Source of the DNA: Microbacterium sulfonylureivorans
GTDB lineage: Bacteria; Actinomycetota; Actinomycetes; Actinomycetales; Microbacteriaceae
Assembly (NCBI RefSeq): GCF_003999995.1
Contig: NZ_RJAD01000003.1
Coordinates: 124,001 to 188,000, forward strand
Length of the DNA: 64,000 nucleotides
Direction: 5' to 3'
The notes beneath the pieces are model-generated. The model saw only the letters and a program-made list of their open reading frames with translations, made no database searches and was not told the origin of the DNA. Below, in pieces: positions 1-8,472 of the stretch. The position numbers and the translations under genes are program-made. Positions within the stretch are counted from its first letter, which is position 1. Every line of letters starts with the position of its first letter.

Positions 1-883
1 CGATCGCGTCGCTCTGCAGACGCTGCGCGGCCGGGTCGCTGAAGATCGGATGGGTCGCCGCCACGATCACCTTGACGGCCCCGTTGGCCTTGAGCGCCTC
101 GGCCGCCTTCACGATCGTGCCGCCGGTGTCGATCATGTCGTCGACGAGGAGACACACCCGTCCGCTGACGTCACCGACGATCTCGTTGACCGTGACCTCG
201 TTCGCGACATTCGGGTCGCGGCGCTTGTGGATGATCGCGAGCGGCGCGCCCAGGCTGTCGGACCAGGTGTCGGCCACGCGCACCCTGCCGGTGTCGGGCG
301 AGACGACCGTGAGCTTGGCGCGGTCGTCGTCGCTCAGCGTGTTCTGGAAGTACTCGAGCAGCACGGGCTTGGCGAACAGATGGTCGACCGGCCCGTCGAA
401 GAAGCCCTGGATCTGCGCAGCGTGGAGGTCGACGCTCATGACGCGGTCGGCGCCCGCCGTCTTGAGCAGGTCGGCGACGAGACGGGCGCTGATGGGCTCG
501 CGCCCACGGCCCTTCTTGTCCTGCCGCGAGTACGGGTAGTACGGCGCGACGACGGTGATCCGCTTCGCGGACGCGCGCTTGGCGGCATCCAGCATGATCA
601 GCGTCTCCATGAGCCACTCGTTGACCGGAGGCCCGAAGCTCTGGATCAGGAAGAAGTCGCAGCCGCGGATCGACACCTCGAACCGGGTGAGGATCTCGCC
701 CGACGCGAACGTGCGGTACTCGGTGGGCACCAGCTCGGTGCCCAGATGCTCGGTGACCTCCGCCGCGAGCGCCGGGTGCGAGCTTCCCCGGGCGATGACC
801 AGCCGCTTCTTGGTCTTGGCGACCAGTCCGGGTGCGATGTCGTTATCGCGATCGAGTTCAACGGTCTTCTTCTTGCGCCCCAT
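1..883 (-). CDS. prs: Ribose-phosphate pyrophosphokinase (PRPP synthetase), 3' end cut by window edge
   Basis: Makes phosphoribosyl pyrophosphate from ribose 5-phosphate and ATP for nucleotide, His and Trp synthesis in the cytoplasm. The frame opens with ATG at 883 and runs off the left edge with no stop, giving about 294 residues of a family usually near 320. Visible family hallmarks are the N-terminal ARGSSHPALA segment, the YYPYSRQDKK segment, the SVDLHAAQIQGFFD segment, and the PRPP loop VDDMIDTGGT near residues 245-255. The start codon lies inside the 3' end of glmU (26-nt overlap), so the two are probably co-transcribed and coupled. The glmU-prs pair is common in actinobacteria and firmicutes. 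Confidence 0.95.
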   Translation of the reverse strand, partial: MGRKKKTVELDRDNDIAPGLVAKTKKRLVIARGSSHPALAAEVTEHLGTELVPTEYRTFASGEILTRFEVSIRGCDFFLIQSFGPPVNEWLMETLIMLDAAKRASAKRITVVAPYYPYSRQDKKGRGREPISARLVADLLKTAGADRVMSVDLHAAQIQGFFDGPVDHLFAKPVLLEYFQNTLSDDDRAKLTVVSPDTGRVRVADTWSDSLGAPLAIIHKRRDPNVANEVTVNEIVGDVSGRVCLLVDDMIDTGGTIVKAAEALKANGAVKVIVAATHPIFSDPAAQRLQSDAI

Positions 884-2330
884 CGTCCGCCTTCTGTGCG
901 GACCGAGCCTTGGCCGCGGCATCCGCCGCGCCTGTTCCCGGTCTGTTGTTCTCGACCCACCCCTCGACATTGCGCTGAGGGGCCACGCTGAGAGCCAGGG
1001 CACCGGCGGGAACATCCTTGCGGATGACCGCCCCGGCCCCGGTCTTCGCGCCGTCTCCGATCCTAACGGGCGCGACGAAGACGTTGTGCGAGCCGGTGTG
1101 CACCTCGTCGCCGATCTCGGTGCGGTGCTTGGTGATGTCGTCGTAGTTCGCGGTGATCGCGCCGGCGCCGAGGTTCACCCCCGTGCCGATGGTCGTGTCG
1201 CCGATGTACGACAGGTGCGGCACCTTGCTCCGCTCGCCGATCGTGGAGTTCTTCGTCTCCACGAAGGTGCCGATCTTGCCCTTGTCGCCCAGGTACGTGC
1301 CCGGGCGGAGGTAGGCGAAGGGCCCGACGGTGGCCCCGGCGCCGATCACGGCGAGCGTCGCGTCGGTGCGGGTGACCACCGCGTTCTCCCCCACCTCGCA
1401 GTCGACGAGGCTCGTGTCGGGACCGATCGTCGCGCCGGCGCCGATCGCCGTGGCCCGCAGGATGTGCGTGTTCGGCAGCACCGTCACGTCGGGAGCCAGC
1501 GTCGCGGTGACGTCGATCCATGTGGTCGCGGGGTCGAGGATCGACGCTCCCTCGAGCTGCCAGCGGCGCACCGTCCGGGCGTTGAGCAGTCGCGCGGCCT
1601 CGGACAGCTGCACGCGGTCGTTCACCCCCAAGGCGGCCGAGGCGCTCGGTGCGCTCGATGCGGCGACGACGAGCCGCGAGGCGCGCAGCAGGGCGACCAC
1701 GTCGGTGAGGTACTTCTCGCCCTGCGCGTTGGCTGTGCCGACGAGGGCCAGGTGGGTGCGCAGGGCGGGCGCCTGGAAGACGTAGACCCCCGCGTTGATC
1801 TCGGTGACGGATGCCTCGTCCGCCGTCGCGTCCTTCTGCTCGACGATGCGCGACACCGCGCCGTCCACGTCGCGGATGACGCGGCCGTAGCCGGTGGCGT
1901 CGTCGACGACGGCGCTCAGCACGGTCGCCGCCGCCGCGCCGGAGCGGTGCGCGCTGACGAGCGCCGCGAGGGTGCCCGCCTCGAGGAGCGGAACGTCACC
2001 GCTGAGCACGAGCACGTCGCCGTCGAAGTCGCCGAGCGCGTCGAGGGCGAGCTCGACGGCGCGCCCGGTACCCGGAACGTCGTCCTGGTCGACGACGACG
2101 ACTCCGGGTGCTGCGGCGACGACCGCGTCGGCGACGAGGTCGCGCTCGTGGCGCACCACCACCACCAGGCGCTCGGGCGAGAGCGTCAGGGCGGTGTCGA
2201 TCACGTGGCCCACGAGTGGGCGGCCGCCGATGCGGTGCAGGACCTTCGGCAGCGAGGATTTCATGCGCGTCCCCTGGCCGGCGGCCAGCACGATCACGGC
2301 GAGACTGCGGTCGTCGATGTTGTGGGTCAT
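858..2330 (-). CDS. glmU: Bifunctional UDP-N-acetylglucosamine pyrophosphorylase / glucosamine-1-phosphate N-acetyltransferase
   Basis: Makes UDP-GlcNAc for peptidoglycan from glucosamine-1-phosphate, acetyl-CoA and UTP. The 490-residue product has the N-terminal nucleotidyltransferase signature LAAGQGTRM with the PK pair at residues 28-29, then a C-terminal left-handed beta-helix of hexapeptide repeats with the acetyltransferase segment around SYIGDTTIG and NLGAGAITANYDD. The length fits the family, with an Ala/Lys-rich tail. I chose ATG at 2330: longer versions would read through the tRNA-Gln gene. This start is only one nucleotide past the tRNA discriminator base, so its only Shine-Dalgarno-like purine run lies in the tRNA acceptor stem. 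The gene overlaps prs by 26 nt. Confidence 0.95.
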   Translation of the reverse strand: MTHNIDDRSLAVIVLAAGQGTRMKSSLPKVLHRIGGRPLVGHVIDTALTLSPERLVVVVRHERDLVADAVVAAAPGVVVVDQDDVPGTGRAVELALDALGDFDGDVLVLSGDVPLLEAGTLAALVSAHRSGAAAATVLSAVVDDATGYGRVIRDVDGAVSRIVEQKDATADEASVTEINAGVYVFQAPALRTHLALVGTANAQGEKYLTDVVALLRASRLVVAASSAPSASAALGVNDRVQLSEAARLLNARTVRRWQLEGASILDPATTWIDVTATLAPDVTVLPNTHILRATAIGAGATIGPDTSLVDCEVGENAVVTRTDATLAVIGAGATVGPFAYLRPGTYLGDKGKIGTFVETKNSTIGERSKVPHLSYIGDTTIGTGVNLGAGAITANYDDITKHRTEIGDEVHTGSHNVFVAPVRIGDGAKTGAGAVIRKDVPAGALALSVAPQRNVEGWVENNRPGTGAADAAAKARSAQKADDGAQEEDR

Positions 2331-2331
2331 G

Positions 2332-2403
2332 CTCCGCCGCCAGGATTCGAACCTGGACCTAACAGCTCCAAAGGCTGTCGTGCTGCCGTTACACCACGGC
2401 GGA
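2332..2403 (-). tRNA. tRNA-Gln (anticodon UUG)
   Basis: A 72-nt cloverleaf reads on the minus strand. The 7-bp acceptor stem TCCGCCG/CGGCGGA is perfect with discriminator G; the anticodon stem ACAGC/GCTGT is perfect around loop CTTTGGA, giving UUG; the T-arm carries GGTTCGAATCC. CCA is not encoded. Position 2331 is the single base between the tRNA and the glmU ATG. A tRNA-Gln beside glmU is also seen in mycobacteria. Confidence 0.96.
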
Positions 2404-2482
2404 CCACCGCGCCCGGCGCGGCCGCCGTCAAGTCTGCCAGACCTCTCCGCACGCCCTGCCCGCGGTGGACTGCCCTCCCCCC

Positions 2483-2488
2483 GATAAT
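2483..2488 (+). promoter_or_regulatory. -10 element of the MarR gene, leaderless start
   Basis: GATAAT lies six nucleotides (all G) before the ATG at 2495, so transcription would start at or next to the start codon. No convincing -35 was found. Confidence 0.45.
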
Positions 2489-2494
2489 GGGGGG

Positions 2495-2992
2495 ATGGCC
2501 AAGGAGACCGACGAGGTCGATCGCATCGTCGAGGCGTGGATCGCGCAGCGACCCGATCTCGACTTCTCGCCGCTCGAGGTGCTCTCACGCGTCGACCGGC
2601 TCTCCCGGCACCTCGACCGCGCCCGGCGCGACGCGTTCCGCCGGAGCGACCTCGAGCCGTGGGAGTGGGACGTCCTGTCGGCGCTGCGGCGCGCGGGCGA
2701 GCCGTTCCAGCTCAGCCCGAAGCAGCTGCTCCTCCAGACGCTGGTCTCCAGCGGCACGATGACCAACCGCATCGATCGGCTCGTCGGCCGCAGGCTCGTC
2801 AGACGCGAGGCCGACCCCGACGACGGGCGCAGCATCCTGGTGATCCTCAGCGACGACGGGAAGACACGGGTGGATGCCGCGATCACGCGCCTCGTCGATG
2901 CCGAAGCGGTGCTGCTCGCCGGGCTCTCGCGCGGTGACCGCGAGCGCCTCGCCGGCCTCCTGCGCAAGCTGAGCCTCGGCTTCGACGCCTGA
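2495..2992 (+). CDS. MarR-family transcriptional regulator
   Basis: A 165-residue winged-helix repressor-like protein. The central region (about residues 45-110) has the MarR layout: a recognition helix around LVSSGTMTNRIDRLVGRRL, then the wing EADPDDGRSILVILSDDG. C-terminal helices would form the dimer interface. I chose ATG at 2495 over the earlier in-frame ATG at 2465 because a -10 hexamer lies just upstream and the extra N-terminal segment is Pro-rich and unlike the family. It stands alone, divergent from the tRNA-Gln/glmU unit and convergent with the ABC-F gene. Ligand and targets cannot be read from the sequence. Confidence 0.85.
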   Translation: MAKETDEVDRIVEAWIAQRPDLDFSPLEVLSRVDRLSRHLDRARRDAFRRSDLEPWEWDVLSALRRAGEPFQLSPKQLLLQTLVSSGTMTNRIDRLVGRRLVRREADPDDGRSILVILSDDGKTRVDAAITRLVDAEAVLLAGLSRGDRERLAGLLRKLSLGFDA

Positions 2993-3010
2993 GAGCGCGC
3001 AGCCGGACGG

Positions 3011-4834
3011 TCAGCCCATCTGCTCGGTGAGCTCGAACCACCTCAGCTCGACGTCGTCGCGCTCGGCCTCCAGCCCACCGATGCGGGCCATCTCGGCGCC
3101 GAGGCCGACGTAGTCGGACTGGTCGTGCTCGGCGAGCGCCGTGCGGGCGGCGGCGATCTGCTTCTCCAGCTTCTCGAGGCGACGCTCCAGTGCGGAGAGC
3201 TCCTTCTGGGCGGTGCGCAGGTCGGCGCCGCTGAGCCCCGTCGCGGCAGGGACGACGGATGCCCCGGCCGGCCCGCCGGGGAGCGCCGCGGGAGCCTCCC
3301 GCTCGCGCGTGCGCAGCCGCAGGTACTCGTCGACGCCACCGGGCAGATGCCGGAGGTGCCCGCCGAGGATCGCGTACTGCTGATCGGTGACGCGCTCGAT
3401 GAAGTAGCGGTCGTGCGAGACGACGAGGAGCGTGCCGGGCCACGTGTCGAGGAGGTCCTCCATCGCGGCGAGCATGTCGGTGTCGAGATCGTTGGTGGGC
3501 TCGTCGAGGATGAGCACGTTCGGCTGCTCGAGCAGGATCAGCAGCAGCTGCAGGCGGCGCTTCTGACCTCCGGAGAGGTCCTTGACCGGCGTCGAGAGCT
3601 GGGCGCTGGCGAACCCCATCCGCTCGAGCAGCTGCCCGGGGGTGACCTCCTGCGCCTTAGACCCGCTCCCGAACGTGTAGGTGGTGCGCAGTCGCTCGAT
3701 GACCGCGCGCACCGGATCGTCGAGATGCTCCTCGAGCTCGTCGAGTCGCTGGGTCAGGGTCGCGACCTGCACGGTCTTGCCCCGCTTGACCCGTCCTGCG
3801 GTCGGTACGACGTCGCCGGAGACCAGGCCGAGCAGCGTCGACTTGCCGGCGCCGTTGACACCCAGGATGCCGGTGCGCTCGCCCGGGGCGATGCGCCACT
3901 CGACCGGATGGAGCACCTCCCGGGGCGGACCGCCACCGGGCGACGGGTAGGTCACCGACGCATCGAGGAGGTCGACGACATCCTTGCCCAGTCGCGAGAC
4001 CGCCAGCGACTGCAGCTCGGTCTTGTCGCGGATCTCGGGCACGTCGGCGATGAGCTCGTTCGCCGCGTCGATGCGGAACTTGGGCTTCGATGTGCGGGCC
4101 GGCGCGCCGCGACGGAGCCACGCCAGCTCCTTGCGAGCGAGGTTCTGCCGACGCGCCTCGATCGTCGCGGCCTGCCGGTCGCGCTCGACGCGCTGCAGGA
4201 TGTAGGCCGCGTAGCCGCCGTCGAAGGGCTCGACGACACGGTCGTGCACCTCCCACGTGCGGGTGCATACCTCGTCGAGGAACCACCGGTCGTGCGTGAC
4301 GACGAGGAGCCCGCCCTGACTGGCCGACCAGCGCCGCTTGAGGTGCTCGGCGAGCCACGCGATCGCCTCGACGTCGAGGTGGTTGGTCGGCTCGTCGAGG
4401 AAGATCACGTCGTGGTCGCCCGTGAGCAGCGCCGCCAGCGCGACGCGCCGGCGCTGGCCGCCGGACAGGTCCGTGACGGGCCCGTCCCAGGGGAGCCCGC
4501 CCAGCAGGCCCGCGATGACGTCGCGGACGCGCGAGTCGCCCGCCCACTCGTGCTCGAGGCGGTCGCCGACGACGGTCTGCGCGATGGTCAGCGCGTCGTC
4601 CAGCGTGTCTGCCTGGTCGAGGACGCCGACACTCACCCCGCTGCGGACGGTGACGCGTCCTGAGTCGGGCGCGAGTCGCCCGGCGAGCATCGCGAGCAGG
4701 CTCGACTTGCCGTCGCCGTTGCGGCCGACGATCCCGATGCGGTCGCCCTCGTCGACGCCGAGCGAGACGCCGTCGAAGACGACCTTGGTCGGGAACTCGA
4801 GATGAAGGGCCTCGGCCCCCAGAAGATGTGCCAT
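3011..4834 (-). CDS. ABC-F family ATPase (Uup/EttA-like, ribosome-associated)
   Basis: A soluble 607-residue protein with two ABC ATPase domains and no membrane segments, the hallmark of ABC-F factors that act on the ribosome. Domain 1 has Walker A GRNGDGKSS (37-45), signature LSGGQ (123-127) and Walker B IFLDEPTNHLD. Domain 2 has Walker A GVNGAGKST near 323-331, LSGGQ near 417-421 and LILDEPTNDLD. A C-terminal charged coiled coil near 540-575 (ALERRLEKLEKQ) resembles the Uup C-terminal domain. The gene follows ispE in the conserved actinobacterial order. Upstream, TAGCCT lies 9 nt before the ATG, with a GGAG between, so the leader would be very short. Antibiotic resistance by target protection is possible but not indicated. 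Confidence 0.9.
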   Translation of the reverse strand: MAHLLGAEALHLEFPTKVVFDGVSLGVDEGDRIGIVGRNGDGKSSLLAMLAGRLAPDSGRVTVRSGVSVGVLDQADTLDDALTIAQTVVGDRLEHEWAGDSRVRDVIAGLLGGLPWDGPVTDLSGGQRRRVALAALLTGDHDVIFLDEPTNHLDVEAIAWLAEHLKRRWSASQGGLLVVTHDRWFLDEVCTRTWEVHDRVVEPFDGGYAAYILQRVERDRQAATIEARRQNLARKELAWLRRGAPARTSKPKFRIDAANELIADVPEIRDKTELQSLAVSRLGKDVVDLLDASVTYPSPGGGPPREVLHPVEWRIAPGERTGILGVNGAGKSTLLGLVSGDVVPTAGRVKRGKTVQVATLTQRLDELEEHLDDPVRAVIERLRTTYTFGSGSKAQEVTPGQLLERMGFASAQLSTPVKDLSGGQKRRLQLLLILLEQPNVLILDEPTNDLDTDMLAAMEDLLDTWPGTLLVVSHDRYFIERVTDQQYAILGGHLRHLPGGVDEYLRLRTREREAPAALPGGPAGASVVPAATGLSGADLRTAQKELSALERRLEKLEKQIAAARTALAEHDQSDYVGLGAEMARIGGLEAERDDVELRWFELTEQMG

Positions 4835-4892
4835 GTCTCCTCAAGGCTAGGCGAGTGCGGGCCGGCCTCGCGCCGTCCGCCGTGAGCGGCGC

Positions 4893-6251
4893 TCAGTACC
4901 AGATGCTCAGTCGCGGCGCGGTGTGCCAGGCGAACACGCGGGCGGCGGCCGAGGCATCCGTCGACCTCACCCGACCCGCGGCCGCCAGCGTCGCCAGCGA
5001 CACGCCGCCCAGATACGCGGCCGACAGCTCCTCGATGCCGAGAGACACCTCCACGGCGCCGCCGGGCGCGGTGCCGGGCCCCCACGGGGTCACCGAGCCG
5101 CGTCCGTCGGCGTCCACCTCGAGGATGTACCTCCCCGCGGCGTGACCGAGCGGGTCGGCCACGTCGAGGGCGATCGTGCCCGGGGACGCGAACCGCCGGG
5201 CCTCGAGGGCGGTCGGCACGTCGAGGATGCGGACGTACTGGTGATCGCGGAGGGTGACCCGCGCCGCCCGCTGGTCGGCGATCATCCATCGAAGCGGCTC
5301 GTCGACCGACAGCTCGTCGGCGTTGACCTCGGCGACGAGGTCGAGTTCGAGGAGGAAGCGCCAGAGCGCGGCGTAGGCGTCGTCGGTCGCGGCGAGCAGG
5401 TACCCGACGCGCACGGACGCCTTCGTGAAGTCGTCGTCGTTCCCGTGCACGGAGTAGATCGCCAAGCCCCGCACCTCGCCGCCGGCGTCGGCGTACTGCA
5501 CCGCGCGCTTCTCGCCCGCCTTCTCGGCGGTCGGGGTCGTGCCCGCGAATCCGTCCCAGTGGCCGCCCGGCACGTCGATCTCACCGGCGACGTCGTGCCG
5601 CACCTGCTCGTGGAGCGGCGCGACGAGCTCGCGCAGCCGCTCCCGTGTGATGAAGTCGACGCGTCCGTCGGGCCTCGGGCCGATCCACGCGGCGCGCTTG
5701 GTCTCGATGCGCCACGATGCGCTCAGAGCCGCCGGCGCGAAGCCGTAGCGGCCGTACAGGGTCGACTCGCTGACGGTCAGCATGGCCATCGGCGCACCCG
5801 CGGTGACCGCCGCGCCGAGCTCGCCCTCGAGCATCGCGCGGGCGATCCCGCGCCTCCGGTGCGTCGGGGCGACCGTGACCGCGGAGATCGCGCACGACGG
5901 CACGGCCGCGCCGCCCGGCACGGTGAGCTCGCCGATCCATGACGCGATCGTCGCCACCGGCGCGTCGGCGATCGGCGCCGCGGGGTCGTACACGCCCGTC
6001 ACACGCCGGTACCCACTGCGCTCGCGACTGGACGCGACCTGCTCGTCGCTGCGCTCGCCGTCCTGGAAGCCGCGTGCGACGACCTGCAGCCACTGCGGGT
6101 AGCCGTCGCCGTCGACCGGCACGACCCGGTAGTCGAGGCCGTTGCCGGCGAGGCGGGCACGGGATGCCTCGTGCACCGGCGCGCTGCGGAAGGACGCAGC
6201 ATCCACCGTCGTCGTGGTCGCCTCGGGGCGGGTGTCTGTGTCGAACGTCAT
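4893..6251 (-). CDS. GNAT N-acetyltransferase, Eis-like
   Basis: A 452-residue protein with the Eis layout: N-terminal GNAT domain, central GNAT-like region and C-terminal sterol-carrier-like domain. The acetyl-CoA loop is HRRRGIAR near residues 128-135, and the LYGRYGF segment supplies the tyrosine that acts as general acid in Eis. Like other Eis proteins it ends with an aromatic residue (SIWY), whose carboxylate takes part in catalysis in the mycobacterial enzyme. Eis proteins acetylate amines such as aminoglycosides or lysine side chains; the substrate here is unknown. Start ATG 6251 has the ribosome-binding site GGAAGGAA. It lies between ispE and the ABC-F gene on the same strand. Confidence 0.85.
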   Translation of the reverse strand: MTFDTDTRPEATTTTVDAASFRSAPVHEASRARLAGNGLDYRVVPVDGDGYPQWLQVVARGFQDGERSDEQVASSRERSGYRRVTGVYDPAAPIADAPVATIASWIGELTVPGGAAVPSCAISAVTVAPTHRRRGIARAMLEGELGAAVTAGAPMAMLTVSESTLYGRYGFAPAALSASWRIETKRAAWIGPRPDGRVDFITRERLRELVAPLHEQVRHDVAGEIDVPGGHWDGFAGTTPTAEKAGEKRAVQYADAGGEVRGLAIYSVHGNDDDFTKASVRVGYLLAATDDAYAALWRFLLELDLVAEVNADELSVDEPLRWMIADQRAARVTLRDHQYVRILDVPTALEARRFASPGTIALDVADPLGHAAGRYILEVDADGRGSVTPWGPGTAPGGAVEVSLGIEELSAAYLGGVSLATLAAAGRVRSTDASAAARVFAWHTAPRLSIWY

Positions 6252-6301
6252 CGTCGGTTCCTTCCGTCGTCGGTCGTCGTCGGCCCCGCGGGCCGACCTC
6301 G

Positions 6302-7228
6302 TCAGCTGAGGACGCGCGCGCCCGCCACGGGCCCGTGCACGTGCAGCGCCTCGAGCCCGGCGGCCGAGAGGGTGACCTGCAGCTCGAGGGCGGACTCGGG
6401 GTCGCCGGCCAGGAATGCCAGCGTAGGACCGGACCCCGACACCAGCCCGGCGAGCGCACCCGAGCGCTCCCCCAGCTCGAGGGTCGACCGGAGCCCGGGA
6501 CGCAGCGAGAGCGCCGCCGCCTGCAGGTCGTTGCGGATGTGCTCGGCGAGAGCCACCGGATCGCCTGCGCGCAGCGCGTGCAGGACTCCCGGTTCCACGG
6601 CCGGCGCGCTCCCCGTGGTGCCGATGTCGTGCTGGGCGCGAAGCACATCGAGATGCGCGTACACCTCCGGTGTGGACAGGCCCTCCGCCGACGGCACCAC
6701 GACCCAGTCGAACCGGCCCTTCGCCAGGGCGGGACTCAGCTGGTCGCCGCGACCGGTCCCGATCGCCGTCCCGCCCATGAGCGCGAAGGGCACATCGGCT
6801 CCGAGCCGGGAGGCGAGCTTGTGCAGCTCGGAGCTGCCGAGCTCTGCGCCCCACAGCGCGTCGCACGCGACCAGGGCGGCCGCGGCATCCGCGGAGCCGC
6901 CGCCCATGCCGCCCGCGACCGGCACGCTCTTGACGATGTCGAGGTGCACCCCGCCGCTGTGACCGATGCGCTGCGCGACGAGCCGGGCCGCCCGCACCGC
7001 GAGGTTGCGGTCGTCGGCCGGGACGCCCTCGATGTCGACCGATCCCGAGATGGTCACCGTGAAGTCGTCGGCGTGACTCGCCCACACGCTCTCGTACAGC
7101 GATACCGCCTGATAGGCCGAGGCGACATCGTGATATCCGTCGTCCTGGACACCGCCGACCTCGAAGAAGAGGTTCAGCTTGCCCGGCGCGCGCACATGGA
7201 CGCGATCGGTCACGACGGCTTCGCTCAC
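6302..7228 (-). CDS. ispE: 4-diphosphocytidyl-2-C-methyl-D-erythritol kinase
   Basis: Phosphorylates CDP-methylerythritol in the MEP pathway to isoprenoids. The 308-residue product has the GHMP-kinase features of Isp[12 protein letters not shown] near the N-terminus, the ATP loop [14 protein letters not shown] near residues 104-118, and the C-terminal [12 protein letters not shown] chose GTG at 7228, which overlaps the stop of the upstream aldo/keto reductase in GTGA, so translation is probably coupled. In many actinobacteria ispE directly follows rsmA; here three genes separate them. Confidence 0.93.
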   Translation of the reverse strand: MSEAVVTDRVHVRAPGKLNLFFEVGGVQDDGYHDVASAYQAVSLYESVWASHADDFTVTISGSVDIEGVPADDRNLAVRAARLVAQRIGHSGGVHLDIVKSVPVAGGMGGGSADAAAALVACDALWGAELGSSELHKLASRLGADVPFALMGGTAIGTGRGDQLSPALAKGRFDWVVVPSAEGLSTPEVYAHLDVLRAQHDIGTTGSAPAVEPGVLHALRAGDPVALAEHIRNDLQAAALSLRPGLRSTLELGERSGALAGLVSGSGPTLAFLAGDPESALELQVTLSAAGLEALHVHGPVAGARVLS

Positions 7229-8292
7229 GACTGGGCCGACTCCGCCCAGAGATCGACGTCGATGCCGTCCGAGAGGGCGTCGATCTGCTCGAGCTCCTCG
7301 GTCGTGAAGCCGGGGCCGTCCAGCGCGGCGAGGTTCTCGTCGAGCTGCGCGGGGCGCGATGCCCCGATCAGCGCGGAGGTGACCACCGGGTCGCGCAGCA
7401 CCCACTGGATCGCGAGCTGCGCCAGCGTCTGCCCGCGCTCCTTGGCGATCACGTCGAGACCGCGGAGCTTGGCGAGCCCCTTCTCCGACAGCGACCGGTC
7501 CGGCACCGACGACCGCTGCTGCGCGCGCTCGGCCGGACCGCCGCCGAGGTACTTGTCGGTGAGGAGGCCCTGGGCGAGCGGCGTGAAGGCGATCGCGCCC
7601 ATCCCCTCCTGCTTCAGGATGCCGGTCAGCCCGTCCTCGACCCAGCGGTTGAGGATCGAGTACGCGGGCTGGTGGATCACGAGGGGGGTGCCGAGCGAGC
7701 GGGCGACGGATGCCGCGACCGCCGTGCGCTCCGCGCTGTACGACGAGATGCCGACGTAGAGCGCCTTGCCCTGGCGCACGAGCGTGTCCAGAGCGCCGAC
7801 GGTCTCCTCGATGGGCACGTCCGGGTCGACGCGGTGCGAGTAGAAGATGTCGACGTAGTCGATGCTCATGCGCTTCAGCGACTGCTCGGCGCTCGCGAGG
7901 ATGTACTTGCGCGACCCGCCGTTGCCGTAGGGTCCGTGCCACATGTCGTACCCGGCCTTCGACGAGATGATGAGCTCGTCGCGATACGGCGCGAAGTCCT
8001 CGCGCATCATCCGGCCGAAGTTCGTCTCGGCCGAGCCGTACGGCGGGCCGTAGTTGTTCGCCAGATCGAAGTGGGTGATGCCCCGATCGAAGGCGTGGCG
8101 GAGGAGGCCCCGCTGGTTGTCGAAGGGGATGTTGTCGCCGAAGTTCCACCACAGCCCCAGCGAGATGGGCGGGAGAGTCAGCCCCGAGGTGCCGACGGGG
8201 CGGAAGCCGGCGCCGTCGTAGCGGTCGTCGGCGGCGGTGTAGGGGCGGTGCAGGTCTCCCCCGTGGGCACGGTAGCGCGGCTCTTCGGTCAC
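7225..8292 (-). CDS. Aldo/keto reductase, YghZ/Kv-beta type
   Basis: A 355-residue NADPH-dependent oxidoreductase with a complete catalytic tetrad: D76 and Y81 (DLANNYG), K112 (ISSKAGYD) and H153 (FYSHRVD). The long N-terminus and the segment [20 protein letters not shown] match the YghZ subfamily, whose E. coli member reduces L-glyceraldehyde 3-phosphate and methylglyoxal. Start GTG 8292 is preceded by TAGCCT at a 6-nt distance, so the transcript is probably leaderless. It overlaps ispE by 4 nt and would drive it, an unusual partnership for ispE. Confidence 0.88.
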   Translation of the reverse strand: MTEEPRYRAHGGDLHRPYTAADDRYDGAGFRPVGTSGLTLPPISLGLWWNFGDNIPFDNQRGLLRHAFDRGITHFDLANNYGPPYGSAETNFGRMMREDFAPYRDELIISSKAGYDMWHGPYGNGGSRKYILASAEQSLKRMSIDYVDIFYSHRVDPDVPIEETVGALDTLVRQGKALYVGISSYSAERTAVAASVARSLGTPLVIHQPAYSILNRWVEDGLTGILKQEGMGAIAFTPLAQGLLTDKYLGGGPAERAQQRSSVPDRSLSEKGLAKLRGLDVIAKERGQTLAQLAIQWVLRDPVVTSALIGASRPAQLDENLAALDGPGFTTEELEQIDALSDGIDVDLWAESAQS

Positions 8293-8298
8293 CCGTCC

Positions 8299-8304
8299 AG
8301 GCTA
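8299..8304 (-). promoter_or_regulatory. -10 element of the aldo/keto reductase-ispE unit
   Basis: Read on the minus strand the hexamer is TAGCCT, six nucleotides before the GTG at 8292. The 180-bp gap 8293-8472 to the divergent Stealth gene holds this site and no gene I can support. Confidence 0.45.
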
Positions 8305-8472
8305 TCGGCGCATCGGCGACCTCGCAGGGTCGCGTGTCACACTGGTCTGTTCGCACAAATCACATCCGCCGACGGCTTGTCAAGGGTGGTGTGCGGAAAC
8401 GTCGCTGTAACGGACGGTGCTTAGTGTGGGCCACGGACGTGGCACCCCCGCCCGTCCTCGAAGGAGAACCCC

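Noticed and set aside
2331..2588. N-terminal extension of GlmU up to 2588
   Set aside because: It would read through tRNA-Gln; the translated stretch (WCNGSTTAFGAVRSRFESW) is the well-known artefact of translating a tRNA-Gln gene.
8293..8472. Small gene or RNA between the aldo/keto reductase and Stealth genes
   Set aside because: No start with a ribosome-binding site and no stable fold was seen; TTGTCA at 8377-8382 has no matching -10 at a normal distance.
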